From positions 17,635,383-17,699,382 of the forward strand of contig CM056380.1 of NCBI GenBank assembly GCA_029718625.1: DNA of 64,000 nucleotides, read 5' to 3'. This document shows, in pieces, positions 1-10,639 of this stretch. Below the pieces are notes generated by a model. That model saw nothing but the letters and a program-made list of their open reading frames with translations, was not told where the DNA came from and ran no database searches. Source of the DNA: Synaphobranchus kaupii (Eukaryota; Chordata; Actinopteri; Anguilliformes; Synaphobranchidae). Positions within the stretch are counted from its first letter, which is position 1, and every line of letters starts with the position of its first letter. The position numbers and the translations under genes were made by a program.

Positions 1-1983
1 AAGGTTCAAAGAGGTTATTGGAGTCCAGGTGAGATTTTAATTGGGAGGCGACAGTTTTTTCTAAAATTTTTGAAAGGAAGGGGAGGTTGGAGATAGGCCG
101 GTAGTTGTCAAGGGTGTTGGGGTCGAATCCAGTTTTTTTCAGTATAGGGGTGACAGCAGTGAGCTTTAAGGCGGAGGGGATGTAGCCAGTGGATAAAGAG
201 GAGTTTATGACTTTGGTAATAAGAGGAGAAAGTGAGGGGAGACAGGCCTTAACTAGGGTGGAGGGGATAGGGTCCAGGACACAGGTTGAGGTCTTCATGC
301 CAATGATTATGGAGGATAGGTCAGGTGCAGTAATTTCAGAGAAGGATATGAGTGGGTTATTGAAAGGTAGAGGGGAGATGGGTCTGGACCAGAGATGGTG
401 GTGGAGGAGGAGGTGGCCAGTTGGCTGTGTATTATATCGATTTTTGTTTTAAAATGTGATAGGAATGAATCACATTTACTGATGGTGAAGGAACTGGAGA
501 TGGCGTCCATAGGTGTAAGGAGTTTGCTTATGGTAGAGAAAAGTGTCTTTGGGTTATTGCTGCCAGCTTGAATGATGGAGGAGTAGTGAGAGGAGCGTGC
601 ACTGTTGAGGGCATCTTTATATTGCTGTTGGTGTAGTTTGTAGGCATCTGAGTGAACAGTGAGACCAGTTCTATTGGCGAGCCGTTCCAATTGGCGGCCC
701 TTGGATTTGAGGTGACGGAGCTGGTCAGTGTACCAGGGAGCAGAGTGAGTGAAGGAAACAGACTTAGTTTTCATGGGAGCGAGTTGATTGAGACAGGAGG
801 AGAGTGCATCATTGTAAATGTTGACCAGGTCAGTGGAGGAATCATTCTGGATGTGGGCGGAGTCAGAGATGGTGTCAGCCAGTAGGGAGGAGAGGTGGAT
901 AGACTTGAGATTCCGGAAAGTTATGGAACGCTTCTGCTTGATGAGGGGGATGGGGATATTAATGTCCATGGTGATGGCCAAATGGTCAGAAATGGTAATA
1001 TCAGAGCTGTTCAGGTTACTGATGGAGATGCCGGAGGTGCAAACCAGATCCAGTGTGTGTCCTTTTTTGTGGGTGGGGAAGTCAACATGTTGGGTGATAT
1101 TGAAAAGGTTTAGAATGTCCAGGAGTTCAGTGGCGGTTTTGCATTCAGTTGAGTCAACGTGTATGTTGAAGTCACCCAGTAGCAAAACAGATGGTGAGAT
1201 AGCACAGAGTTGTGTGAGAAATTCAGAGAAGTCAGAAAGGAATGCAGGGTTTGGTTTGGGGGGGCGGTAAATGACTGCAGTAACCAGGGGTTTAGGTCCA
1301 GACAGTTTAAAAACAAGGTGCTCAAATGAAGAGAGGGCAGGAATGGATATGGTGCTGGTTTTGATGTGTTGTTGATGTAATGTGGCTATTCCACCACCAC
1401 GCCGGTCAAGGCGTGGTTTATCCATGTATGCATATCCGGGAGGTGTAGTCTGGTTGAGAGAGAAATATTCCAGGGGTTTTTGCCATGTTTCAGTGAGGCA
1501 GAGAAAGTCCAGATTATTTTCGGTTATGAATTCATTGAGAATAAGGCCCTTATTGTTAAGGGATCGGGTGTTGAACAGAGCAAACTTGAGGCATGGTTGA
1601 TTTTGGACGGGCTGCGGTGCTCTGACCAAAGTTCGTAGGCAGGCAGAACGCACGTGTAGATTGTTGTGGTGGTGACGTAGTGAAGCTGCGACAGTGCGCT
1701 CGTTTGACCACAGGGATGGGATGGAATAATCAGACCGCGAGTAAACATACTTTCGTCGGGAGCCTCGGTGGATATATCTGGGTCGATGTAACAGCCTGTG
1801 TTTTTTTATGGCTGTGATGCATGGTGAAGTGGTGTGATTTTTGAGTTCGAGGAGTTGCGGGATGGAGTATTTCAGCGTCATGCCAGATTCGGAAAATGAT
1901 AGTCTGGAGTCGCTCGCTGGTAGCCACAAACTTGTTAACCAGAGATGGAGAAGTGGCAGACACGACAGGGTAGCCCACAGCAT
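1..1983 (-). pseudogene. L2/CR1-type LINE ORF2 (AP endonuclease + start of reverse transcriptase), broken
   Basis: Minus-strand non-LTR retrotransposon coding region. An open frame of 558 codons (1983 down to 307) holds an apurinic endonuclease domain at about residues 135-345. It shows the motifs NTRSLNNK (near 138), LTETW (163-167, catalytic Glu), LLLGDFNIH (Asp/Asn near 270-273) and SDH (332-334). The endonuclease nicks target DNA to prime reverse transcription. The frame breaks near 307-400. A shifted frame then continues to the window edge with the N-terminal part of a reverse transcriptase, including LDNYRPISNLPFLSKILEK. The catalytic YADD region lies outside the window. The style of the endonuclease points to the L2/CR1/Rex1 group, but I cannot separate these clades by eye. 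The start codon is uncertain because the upstream part is not recognisable protein. It is non-functional because of the frameshift. Confidence 0.9.
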
Positions 1984-2379
1984 GGCAGGAGATCGGGGCT
2001 GAATGGGAGAGTTGTGCTGATCGTTGGAGGAAACGGCGAACTGCAGGAGTGCAGGGAATCAAGGTAGGAGAGAGGAGGCAGTCTGGTCAACAAACAGCGA
2101 GAAGCTAGCTGCAAGCTAATAGCTGCTAACCACTAGCTAACTGAAGTGGCGACTAGCTGCCAGCTAACTGTAGAGGCAGCGGTCACAGCCAACAAGGGCT
2201 AACCGCAACAGGAGCAGCGGTCACAGCCAACAAGGGCTAACCGCAACAGGAGCAGCGGTCACAGCCAACAAGGGCTAACCGTAACAGGAGCAGCGGTCAC
2301 AGCCAACAAGGGCTAACCGCAACAGGAGCAGCTGCAGGGCTGTCCGGGGGAGACCTCACCGTAGCAGTGATTGGGTTAG
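1984..2379 (-). mobile_element. 5' region of the L2-type LINE, proximal part
   Basis: This is non-coding sequence just upstream (minus strand) of the LINE endonuclease frame. It contains short AGCTAGCTGC-type words and four 38-bp tandem units. Sequence like its distal part (GGTCACAGCCAACAAGGGCT and the following bases) recurs at 4757-4808, on the far side of the Penelope-like insertion. I therefore read it as one LINE 5' region split by that insertion. Its role as a LINE promoter is inferred from position only. Confidence 0.55.
2179..2330. repeat. 38-bp tandem repeat, 4 copies
   Basis: Copies start at 2179, 2217, 2255 and 2293 and are nearly identical. One more diverged unit lies at 4755-4792, beyond the inserted Penelope-like copies. 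Tandem units in a 5' untranslated region are common in non-LTR retrotransposons, where each may carry promoter activity. Here that role is only an inference. Confidence 0.9.
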
Positions 2380-2403
2380 AGTTAGGGTTAGGGTTAGGGT
2401 TAG
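2380..2403. repeat. Interstitial telomere-like (TTAGGG)n tract 1
   Basis: Three to four TTAGGG or near-TTAGGG units directly abut the 3' end of the first Penelope-like copy. TTAGGG is the vertebrate telomeric repeat. Similar tracts lie at 3457-3482 and 4588-4629, so every end of both Penelope-like copies is bounded by such repeats. Confidence 0.85.
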
Positions 2404-3456
2404 GTTTTTGAGTTAAATCTTTATTTCCCAAGTCAACCCGTGTGAGGGTGCCTTGGGAAGGAAAGTTTGCGCTGGCCATTCAGGGTACTGCAACCTTTAA
2501 TTTAGGAAGAATTTGGTCCCTACTTTGTTTTACTAGCGTTTATTTAAACCCGCTGGGAATATGGTGTTAAGTTTTCTAATCCAATGTCTTTCTGCTCTAC
2601 GTCTGTCCTCTTGTGTCCAGTTTATGTTTGTTTGAAGACCCGATATTTCTAGTGCGTCGAGTCCATGGTGTAGGAAGTGCGGCACTAGGTGTGTGTCCAT
2701 TTCTCTATGGTTTTTAATGTTATATATGTGTTGTGCTAATCTAGTCCTAATTTCATTTCCTGTCTCCCCTACATATTTTACGTTGCAGCGTTTGCACTGT
2801 ATTGCATATACGCAGTTCTGTGTGTTTGCTGTAATTGTTTGTCTTATAAGGTAGGTTGTGTTTGTGGTGTTGTTCTTGATTGCCGTGCTCCGTCTGTGGA
2901 ATGTCCGGCTTTGTGTGGGTGGGGCGTTAATCACCGGTAGTTTACTGCTGACCAGATAATCCTTTAGGTTCCGGTTCCTTTTGTATGCCGAAACGATCCT
3001 GTGTTCCCGCAGTAGATTTGTATTTTGTAAAGTCCTGGTGAGGTTTTGTTTAATTTTCCTGTTTGCTGTTTGGCTTAATTTTGAGTAAGTGGTGATGAGC
3101 GGAATTATTTTCCTCGCGTCCTGTTGTTTTGGGGCCAAGAAGGTTTTCCGGATCTGTCTAAGGAAGGATCTGGAATATCCCCTTGGTTTTAACGCTGTAA
3201 ATAGTGTTCTGGTTGCCTCCTCGAAATCTGCAGTTTGTGTGCAGATTCTCCTGAATCTTAAGAGTTGTGATTTGATTAAGCCTCCGAATGTGTGTTTTGG
3301 GTGGAGACTGTCTTTATGTAGGAGTGCATGTGTGTCTGTGTCCTTAAAGAACACTTTTGTGTCCAGAGTGTGTGTTTGGGGAAATAAGGGTCCTTTGTAT
3401 GTGGTGGTGTCTAAAAAATCTATATGTTCGCTGTGTGTGGTATGTTTAATTGTTTA
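2404..3456 (-). mobile_element. Penelope-like retroelement, 5'-truncated copy A (GIY-YIG endonuclease)
   Basis: The minus-strand open frame 3354-2533 (273 aa) ends in a GIY-YIG nuclease domain. It shows CVYAIQCKRCNVKYVGETGN (about residues 181-200), then R-T-R-L and a conserved H, followed by the C-terminal stretch ERHWIRKLNTIFPAGLN. The N-terminal half (HPKHTFGGLIKSQLLRFRRIC and following) matches the end of the reverse transcriptase region of Penelope-like elements. The polymerase core is missing because the copy is 5' truncated at about 3456. Penelope-like elements couple an RT related to telomerase with this endonuclease. The 3' untranslated tail (2532-2404) ends against TTAGGG repeats. 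This copy keeps its frame, unlike copy B, but cannot move on its own without the RT core. Confidence 0.9.
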
Positions 3457-3482
3457 GAGTTAGGGTTAGGGTTAGGGTTAGA
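3457..3482. repeat. Interstitial telomere-like (TTAGGG)n tract 2, between the Penelope-like copies
   Basis: The tract reads TTAGAGTTAGGGTTAGGG and on. It sits exactly at the junction between the truncated 5' end of copy A and the 3' end of copy B. Confidence 0.85.
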
Positions 3483-4587
3483 GTTAGGTTTTTGAGTTAA
3501 ATCTTTATTTCCCAAGTCAACCCGTGTGAGGGCGCCTTGGGAAGGAAAGTTTGCGCTGGCCATTCAGGGTACTGCAACCTTTAATTTAGGAAGAATTTGG
3601 TCCCTATTTTGTTTTACCAGCGTTTATTTAAACCCGCTGGGAATATGGTGTTAAGTTTTCTAATCCAATGTCTTTCTGCTCTACGTCTGTCCTCTTGTGT
3701 CCAGTTTATGTTTGTTTGAAGACCCGATATTTCTAATGCGTCGAGTCCATGGTGTAGGAAGTGCGGCACTAGGTGTGTGTCTATTTCTCTATGGTTTTTA
3801 ATGTTATACTGTATATGTGTTGTGCTAATCTAGTCCTAATTTCATTTCCTGTCTCCCCTACATATTTTACATTGCAGCGTTTGCACTGTATTGCATATAC
3901 GCAGTTCTGTGTGTTGGCTGTAATTGTTTGTCTTATAAGGTAGGTTGTGTTTGTGGTGTTGTTCTTGATTGCCGTGCTCCGTCTGTGGAATGTCCGGCTT
4001 TGTGTGGGTGGGGCGTTAATCACCGGTAGTTTACTGCTGACCAGATAATTCTTTTAGATTTCGGTTCCTTTTGTATGCCGAAACGATCCTGTGTTCCCGC
4101 AGTAGATTTGTATTTTGTAAATTCCTGGTGAGGTTTTGTTTAATTTTCCTGTTTGCTGTTTGGCTTAGCTTTGAGTAAGTGGTGATGAGCGGAATTATTT
4201 TCCTCGCGTCCTGTTGTTTTGGGGCCAAGAAGGTTTTCCGGATCTGTCTAAGGAAGGATCTGGAATATCACCTTGGTTTTAACGCTTTGAATAGTGTTCT
4301 GGTTGCCTCCTCAAAATCTGCAGTTTGTGTGCAGATTCTCCTGAATCTTAGAAGTTGTGATTTAATTAAACCTCCGAATGTGTGTTTTGGGTGGAGACTG
4401 TCTTTATGTAGGAGTGCATGTGTGTCTGTGTCCTTACGGAACACTTTTGTGTCCAGAGTGTTTGTTTGGGGAAATAAGGGTCCTTTGTATGTGGTGGTGT
4501 CCAAAAAATCTATATGTTCACTGTGTGTGGTATATTTAATTGTTATAGATGGGTGGTGTGTGTTGAGGATTTGTATGAAGTGTTTGA
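3483..4587 (-). mobile_element. Penelope-like retroelement, 5'-truncated copy B, frameshifted
   Basis: This is a direct tandem repeat of copy A in the same orientation with a small number of differences. Its coding region is broken into three frames: 4504-4268 (end of the RT region), 4228-4031 (linker) and 4023-3781 (GIY-YIG core, CKRCNVKYVGETGN). The C-terminal part after residue IYSI is out of frame because bases are inserted near 3810 (TATACTGTATATG against TATATATG in copy A). The 5' truncation is about 50 bp further upstream than in copy A, so the two copies were truncated independently or copy A lost sequence later. Tandem copies are a known habit of Penelope-like elements. Confidence 0.88.
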
Positions 4588-4629
4588 AGTTAGGGTTAGA
4601 GTTAGGGTTAGGGTTAGAGTTAGGGTTAG
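4588..4629. repeat. Interstitial telomere-like (TTAGGG)n tract 3
   Basis: About seven TTAGGG/TTAGAG units abut the truncated 5' end of Penelope-like copy B and lead directly into the resumed LINE 5' sequence. Confidence 0.85.
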
Positions 4630-5165
4630 TAGCTGTGATGTCGCTGGGCAGAGACGGGAGTATGCGGCCTGCTGAACAGCAGGGAGCTGACTGCCAGTTA
4701 CTGGCTGCTGGCTAGCTTGAAGGCTGCCAGCTAACCAGCTAACTAGAGGGAGAGCGGTCACAGCCAACAAGGGCTAACCGCATCAGGACAGCTGAGGGGT
4801 TGTCCAGTAGCAGTAGTAGCGTTGGGCAGTGGTAGAAGGGAGGATCCAGTAATCCGCAGCAAGGTCCAGAACTTTGCAGGGACGGGTGCAGGTAAAACAG
4901 TTCATACACGTAAGCCGGTGTTGCAGGAAAGTGCCATCCAATGTGTTAGAAAATATGTAATAGAATAGCAATCCAGTGGTATCCAGGCGGGAGACAAAAA
5001 CATGTACAAAGAAACTAGAAACTAGAAAGTAACGTTAGTTAAAATCGAAACAGTAGAGCTTGCTGGAGGGCAAGAAAGAAACTTATCTAAACTAATCTAA
5101 ACTCAGATGGAGAAGCGGCGAACAAACAACGCCAGCATCCTCTCCACCCGGAAATGAGCCCTAGA
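4630..5165 (-). mobile_element. Distal 5' part of the split L2-type LINE (probable)
   Basis: The part at 4755-4808 repeats the 38-bp unit and the following bases found at 2293-2345, joining this segment to the LINE 5' region across the Penelope-like insertion. The remainder has no recognisable protein. The outer boundary near 5165 is a guess, based on where sequence changes to AT-rich unique DNA. Confidence 0.45.
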
Positions 5166-5469
5166 CCAATAACGCCAAAAGTTCTTTTTTGTTTTGTTAT
5201 CTGATGTATTTTCAAGGTTATATTGTCTTACAAAATAAAAAGAAGATCTGGCAAAAAGTTCTGTTATTTTTACTATGTGAGGTAACCTTGCGCACAATAA
5301 CAAAATAAATCAAACTATGGTTTGTTGTATTAGTACACAGTAGCCTATCTGAAAATAGTTCCTCTATTTTCGCTAACATAAACCCAAAAACAACTTATCA
5401 GCTCACAAAAACTGTCATCCAGCTGCTGCAAATTCTATTATCATGGACATTGGCTGTTTTGACCATGCT
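5166..5469. other. AT-rich intergenic sequence, no feature seen
   Basis: Short open frames only. I recognise no repeat or gene here. Confidence 0.6.
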
Positions 5470-5692
5470 GGTCTTTAAGCCCTAGACCCTGAGCCGACCA
5501 GAGGATGGGTTCCTTGAGTCTGGTTCCTCCCAAGGTTTCTTCCAAGTTACACCAGGGAGTTTTTCCTTGCCACTGTTGCCTTTGGCTTGCTCTTGTGGGG
5601 GGTTTAGGCTGGGTTTTGCTGTGAAGTGCATTGTGACAACTAGTTGTGAAATGCGCTATATAAATAAATATTGATTTGATTTGAGCTTTGTT
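5470..5692 (+). mobile_element. L2-type LINE/SINE 3' tail fragment
   Basis: The segment has the widespread teleost 3' tail. It runs from the GGTTCCTCCCAAGGTTTCTT stretch, through GGGAGTTTTTCCTTGCCACT and GCGCTATATAAATAAATATT, to a terminal run of TTGATTTGATTTGA. Such tails are recognised by L2-clade reverse transcriptases and are shared by some SINEs. Only the tail is present, consistent with 5' truncation. Confidence 0.75.
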
Positions 5693-6197
5693 TCAGAAAA
5701 AAACATTTCATTGATGTCTTATCCTCCGTAGTTAGTTTGTGCTTTAAAACTATTCATTTTGGTGAGGTCCCGAAAATGAATGGGAGCCTGACAACCGGGA
5801 GGAACAGCGATGCTGTTAACGGTCAACAGGGACAGCAGATGTTGCTAGTATTCACCCTATGCAAATAAAATGGGGTGGAAAATTAACAAAATTACTTATG
5901 GTATACTAAAGTGAAATATCTCTGAAGCAGCTTTTAAAAAATAAATAATGACATAAAAGATAATATAACATTATACACATTATACAACAGCCTTCATTTA
6001 GAGAATGTAGAGAACAACAATAACACAATGAATTGCAACTTTTCTATGTTAAAAAAGCTTATTAAATAAGCTGCTACTTGTGTCCTCACCCGTCTCCATA
6101 AACTTGGATTCCATATTTCAGCAAGTGGAGACAAGGCTACACGGTGACTTACAGAAAGGAGCTCGCTGCTGATTGGATAACAAACTTCCCTGAACAG

Positions 6198-6395
6198 GAA
6201 CCCTGAATGGGGCAGCTGTAGTCTGGAGGGGAACCCTGAATGGGGCAGCTGTGGTCTGGAGGGGAACCCTGAATGGGGCAGCTCTATTCTGGAGGGGAAC
6301 CCTGAATGGGGCAGCTGTAGTCTGGAGGGGAACCCTGAATGGGGCAGCTGTGTTCTGGAGGGGAACCCTGAATGGGGAAGCTGTGGTCTGGAGGG
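6198..6395. repeat. 33-bp minisatellite, 6 copies
   Basis: Units start at 6198, 6231, 6264, 6297, 6330 and 6363. The unit begins GAACCCTGAATGGGGCAGCT. Because 33 is a multiple of three, it gives an 11-residue periodic reading frame on the minus strand. That frame is a by-product, since nothing else around it looks coding. Confidence 0.95.
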
Positions 6396-7009
6396 TGTAA
6401 TCAGACTTGAGCTCATGGGCGGAGCGTCAGGGGGTGCTGGGTGTGCGGCTGGGCCCACTGATCTAGAGCACGGGCCCCAGCGCAGATTGCAACATTTAAC
6501 GAGAGCGCTATTGACAAAGTTAATATCAATACATTGATGTCTAGGAACAATTGTACTAAAGGAAATAGTAGCGCTCAACTGTTTATATACCACATATTTC
6601 ACAGAGAAAATACGGTCACGGTTGGTAGTAAATTAGATAATTATGACTAAAATAAAATAGTTAAATGAACATATAAATGTGATATTTTGTGTTACCTGCA
6701 GTTATTTAGTACGCAAACAGTTATAGCATGCAGATTTATGAGTGAATCGTAGCATCCAAATGAATGTCGGGTAAGGTTACGGTGTCGCGTAGCTGTGAGC
6801 GTAGCCTACAATTCCTCCCAGTATAATTTTCCCACTTCCGGGTCCGCTGCTTGACTGTACGTCTCGCTAGCTACTAGCAACTAGCACTGAACTGTGTCGA
6901 TTATACGATCTATGCTTGCCAGAAATCTACAAGTGGTTTGATTATTTTCAATGTCTTTGTTCAATTGGCCTGTAAATAAACATTATTAGCTAGTTATAAA
7001 CTCGCATTA
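6396..7009. other. Intergenic sequence without a recognised feature
   Basis: AT-rich with scattered GCTAGCTA words. No protein, RNA gene or named repeat is recognised. Confidence 0.5.
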
Positions 7010-7921
7010 ATGAGAGACCAGATACCGAAACATGCGTCCGTCGCAGATCTGGCTAAAATGCTCATTGTAGACCACCCAGCATTGGCCTCTACATTCAGTG
7101 GGTACGTTTACATGCACAGCAATATCCGATTACTGGAAACGATCAGCTTACGCCAGTATTTAACTTATTGCGTTTAACATGGACATAAGAAATGTGATTA
7201 CTCCAAAAGCCGCGTTTACATGATTCTCTCCATAATCGGCTCTGTGGAAAACGTAGCTACTAACTGATTCCCGTTATAAGGACAAAAATGATTTGCCCGT
7301 CAAAAATTTACGTAAGTAGGCTATTATTATTATAGCTAGCTAGTAATTATTATAGCTACTTCTTTATAGCTAATTGCTAGTAGTGGTTGATTTATATTAT
7401 TGTACTAGCTAGCTTTACCGATCTCTAAATTTGGCGAATTTCCCGAAAATTTCAGTTATTTAATGTGCTAGCCACAAACTAGCTAGTACAAACACAAGCA
7501 CGTAACACTGAACAATATATTTTCACCGGTGAAATGTAAATTTAATAATAAAATTCTGGAAGTGAGATGCTGAAGGAACCCCAGGCATAGCAAATGTTGA
7601 CGGGTGGAATCATTTTGACGTTACACCGCCTCTTCTGCCTGACATGCGTAGTTTTGAAAAGCCGAAAGAAACCGGAGAAAGGTGTTTACGTGCTCCAAAA
7701 AATCGAAAGTTTGGCCAAAAAACCAGGGGTGTTAATCGGGTTTCGAAAACACGGATTATGACCTTACATTATCGGATAAAGGTGTTTACATGACCATTTC
7801 AGTAACCAGAGTATTGCCATAACCGGGTTCAGATCGGAGTATTAGTGTGCATGTAAACGTACCCAGTGAGGTTTGCACGGCCTTTCTATTATTTCTGACT
7901 CTTCCGGTCACTGTTGCGACT
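7010..7921 (+). pseudogene. hAT transposase C-terminal dimerisation fragment, split by a MITE and cut by an assembly gap
   Basis: The plus-strand frame from the ATG at 7010 reads MRDQIPKHASVADLAKMLIV and on to ALASTFS at 7099. After the 765-bp inserted element and its duplicated AGT, the same frame resumes as EVCTAFLLFLTLPVTVAT up to the gap at 7922. The LxLFLTLPVTVA(T/S) string is the hallmark of the hAT dimerisation region, usually followed by an ERSFSK motif, which would fall inside the gap. The upstream transposase core is not visible, so this is a fragment. Which hAT family it belongs to cannot be said. Confidence 0.75.
7100..7864. mobile_element. Non-autonomous DNA transposon (765 bp) with 19-bp TIRs
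   Basis: The left end GGGTACGTTTACATGCACA (7100-7118) is the exact reverse complement of the right end (7846-7864). The flanks carry a 3-bp duplication AGT (7097-7099 and 7865-7867). Reading CAGTG as a 5-bp duplication is also possible if the first G is excluded. The GGG start and 3-bp duplication fit PIF/Harbinger-like MITEs. There is no transposase inside. It sits within the hAT dimerisation frame. Confidence 0.85.
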
Positions 7922-8421
7922 NNNNNNNNNNNNNNNNNNNNNNNNNNNNNNNNNNNNNNNNNNNNNNNNNNNNNNNNNNNNNNNNNNNNNNNNNNNNNNN
8001 NNNNNNNNNNNNNNNNNNNNNNNNNNNNNNNNNNNNNNNNNNNNNNNNNNNNNNNNNNNNNNNNNNNNNNNNNNNNNNNNNNNNNNNNNNNNNNNNNNNN
8101 NNNNNNNNNNNNNNNNNNNNNNNNNNNNNNNNNNNNNNNNNNNNNNNNNNNNNNNNNNNNNNNNNNNNNNNNNNNNNNNNNNNNNNNNNNNNNNNNNNNN
8201 NNNNNNNNNNNNNNNNNNNNNNNNNNNNNNNNNNNNNNNNNNNNNNNNNNNNNNNNNNNNNNNNNNNNNNNNNNNNNNNNNNNNNNNNNNNNNNNNNNNN
8301 NNNNNNNNNNNNNNNNNNNNNNNNNNNNNNNNNNNNNNNNNNNNNNNNNNNNNNNNNNNNNNNNNNNNNNNNNNNNNNNNNNNNNNNNNNNNNNNNNNNN
8401 NNNNNNNNNNNNNNNNNNNNN
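7922..8421. other. Assembly gap, 500 N
   Basis: Exactly 500 unknown bases, most likely a fixed-size placeholder. Confidence 1.
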
Positions 8422-9337
8422 TCTGCTGGCTTATGGGGCTCTGGTAAATCAAATTTTGAAGTACAGTGCCATTTTAAATGTAAAGCAGATTGGTTGGATA
8501 ACATTAGGGTAAGTAATCCTTTTCGGAGAGGTATTTGGGCACTTTTGGGCACGCTTTGTAAGAGAATACCCTCATACACATAAACACAAAACATGTGTAG
8601 GTTAATTTTCTTCACATTCTGTATTACAAAAAATGTTTTAAAAGAAAAATAAAGTTTTCTGATGATTGACATGCCTAGACAGAAAGATATGCACATGTTT
8701 TATATTTGGCGAGGTTTGGAAAGGTTTTGGGACACCTGGGCCCCGTTTTGGTAAAAATACCAATGCATAAGGAAAGCCTGTAGATATCTTTACCAAATTG
8801 TATACCCAAGTGGACAACATATTAGTGCACTAGTATAAACAATTCTGGCTTGCTCCAGTACTTTGAAGTTCAGATATTCAGTGATAAACTATAAAAACAC
8901 AAGGCGTTTTGTACTTCTTTTTGTATTCTTATGTGTATTTTGTATAAACTGTATGTGACCACTTTGACATACATTTATTCTGTTCCAAATTTCTGAATGG
9001 TACAAGCCTCTTCTTTCATTGAAACTTTCAACCATGGATGTGCAGTGAATAGTTTTTGAGATATTGGCACTTAATTGACACTAGTAAAAACTAGGCAAAT
9101 GGGCCAAAGTAAATAGGGTTAACGGTAACTTACACCATCGCTAGCTGGCTAATTAGGTATAGCTAAACATCCAAATTTGCGTGCAATACTATACTGCCAA
9201 ATGCCGTAGATAACTGTCGAAAAACTCTGAAGAGTCTCACTGACGTCAATACTTTGAAACGATTGGCTAGCAACGGTGCACGTGATCCAAGCTAAGCTAC
9301 TACTAGCCGTTACGCTTTTCACAATGCAAAAGACGCG
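8422..9337. other. AT-rich intergenic sequence, no feature seen
   Basis: Short reading frames only. The sequence has a repeat-like feel but I cannot name a family. Confidence 0.5.
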
Positions 9338-10018
9338 GGCTGTGTTCGGAATCGCTCCCTATTCACTATAGTGCACTATTTAGGACGTCGGCCATTTTGT
9401 AGGGTGTCCAAAATTCAAAATGTCAATTTGACACCCTAAGTAGTTCACTCAATATCCCCCACAATGCACCACAAAATGTAGGGTACAAACGATGTACACT
9501 ACATGACCGGAGACATTTTTTTGTCAAGATGGCGACGGCTGAGCCTGCGCTGGTCTAGAAACGTAAATATAAATGCAAGTTTCATCTTGTAGCCTATATT
9601 AAATCAGTTTAATCGGTTTTATAACCGAAATATAAATAAACGCGGTAGATTAAATATATTATAAAGTGTTAACTATTTTTTTTATTTAACAATTATTACT
9701 GTTTAATGGAAAACGCAACTTAATTAGCTAGCTAGCTACCTTGTTACCTAACTTACCTATCTACCTACAACGAGACAACAAAACCCTTGTTCAAAATAAA
9801 AAAGAACACTTTTTTTACCGTTTCTTGCATGCTTTCTCACCAAGCCGGTGACCGCTGTCACGCAAGCGTTGTGCGTTGCTAAGTAACCTATTCAGATTAT
9901 GTAGTGTCCGAAATCGCCTCCTTCTTTTCCACCAGTGAATCCCTATCTAGTGCCCTATGTAGATTCCCTAAGTAGTGTATAGGGACGGAGTGAATAGGGG
10001 GCGATTCCGAAAACAGCC
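9338..10018. mobile_element. Harbinger-like MITE (681 bp)
   Basis: The left end GGCTGTGTTCGGAATCGC, continuing to CCCTATTCAC, is matched in inverted orientation at 9990-10018 with two mismatches over 29 bp. A 3-bp GCG lies on both sides (9335-9337 and 10019-10021). Internally it is AT-rich with no transposase. The GGCTGTGT(C/T)CGAA start recurs at about 41952 and, inverted, near 47320, so this end type is common in the window. Confidence 0.8.
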
Positions 10019-10639
10019 GCGGAGTCTCCCATCTCCCCCTTTATAAGAAAATCTCTGGCAGTTCTCTCGTTCTCCAATAGCATCCATCTGCAGACTCGCA
10101 GAGTGATTTCTCGTGGTAGACCTGCACTCACGAGAATGTCTTTTTTCCCCCGATATTTTGAAACCAAAACAAACACGGAGCCCATACAGCTTGCAACTTT
10201 GTCAGTATTGTTGTGGTAACTTGCAGAGTTCACATTATACAGACAGACACGCTCATGTGTCTGCCACAAATCGCTCCTAATCTGCAGTATTCCAAAAAAC
10301 ATATTTATTCGGCTCAGCCATCCGCACGTTGGATTTGATGTTTACTTCCGTATTTTTCCACCTCTGCCGCAAACTCACTTTTAATTGGCTATTGAAAATT
10401 CCCGTAGCGATTTCAGTGATTGGCCAGCGCAAACCACAGGATTATGCAAAGACTAACCCCGATAAAATCAAGCGTGTCTGATAAAATCGTGGCGTTTCCG
10501 ACTGGGATCGTAGGAGACAGTATTTCACTCCCACACACATAACGATTAGTACAGTTGCGACTTTACAGCGCAACTAGCCTGTATTAGCCTGGGCTGCCCT
10601 GGACTACCACACTCTGCCCGACCTCAAATCGTTGCCAAA
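10019..10639. other. Intergenic sequence, no feature recognised
   Basis: A 115-codon open frame on the minus strand overlaps the MITE end and has no family resemblance, so I treat it as chance. Confidence 0.5.

Noticed and set aside
307..1600. Plus-strand open frames (for example 652-885, 818-1270, 1382-1600)
   Set aside because: They are antisense shadows of the LINE endonuclease frame on the minus strand.
3089..4715. Plus-strand frames of 122 and 178 codons
   Set aside because: They are antisense to the Penelope-like frames, and their near identity simply reflects the tandem copies.
5994..6602. 202-codon minus frame with 11-residue repeats (SGFPSRPQLPH type)
   Set aside because: The periodicity comes from a 33-bp minisatellite; the flanking residues show no protein family or start context.
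7847..8696. Long frames crossing 7922-8421
   Set aside because: They exist only because the N run has no stop codons.
9955..10302. 115-codon minus frame
   Set aside because: It overlaps the MITE end, has no family resemblance and no splice context.
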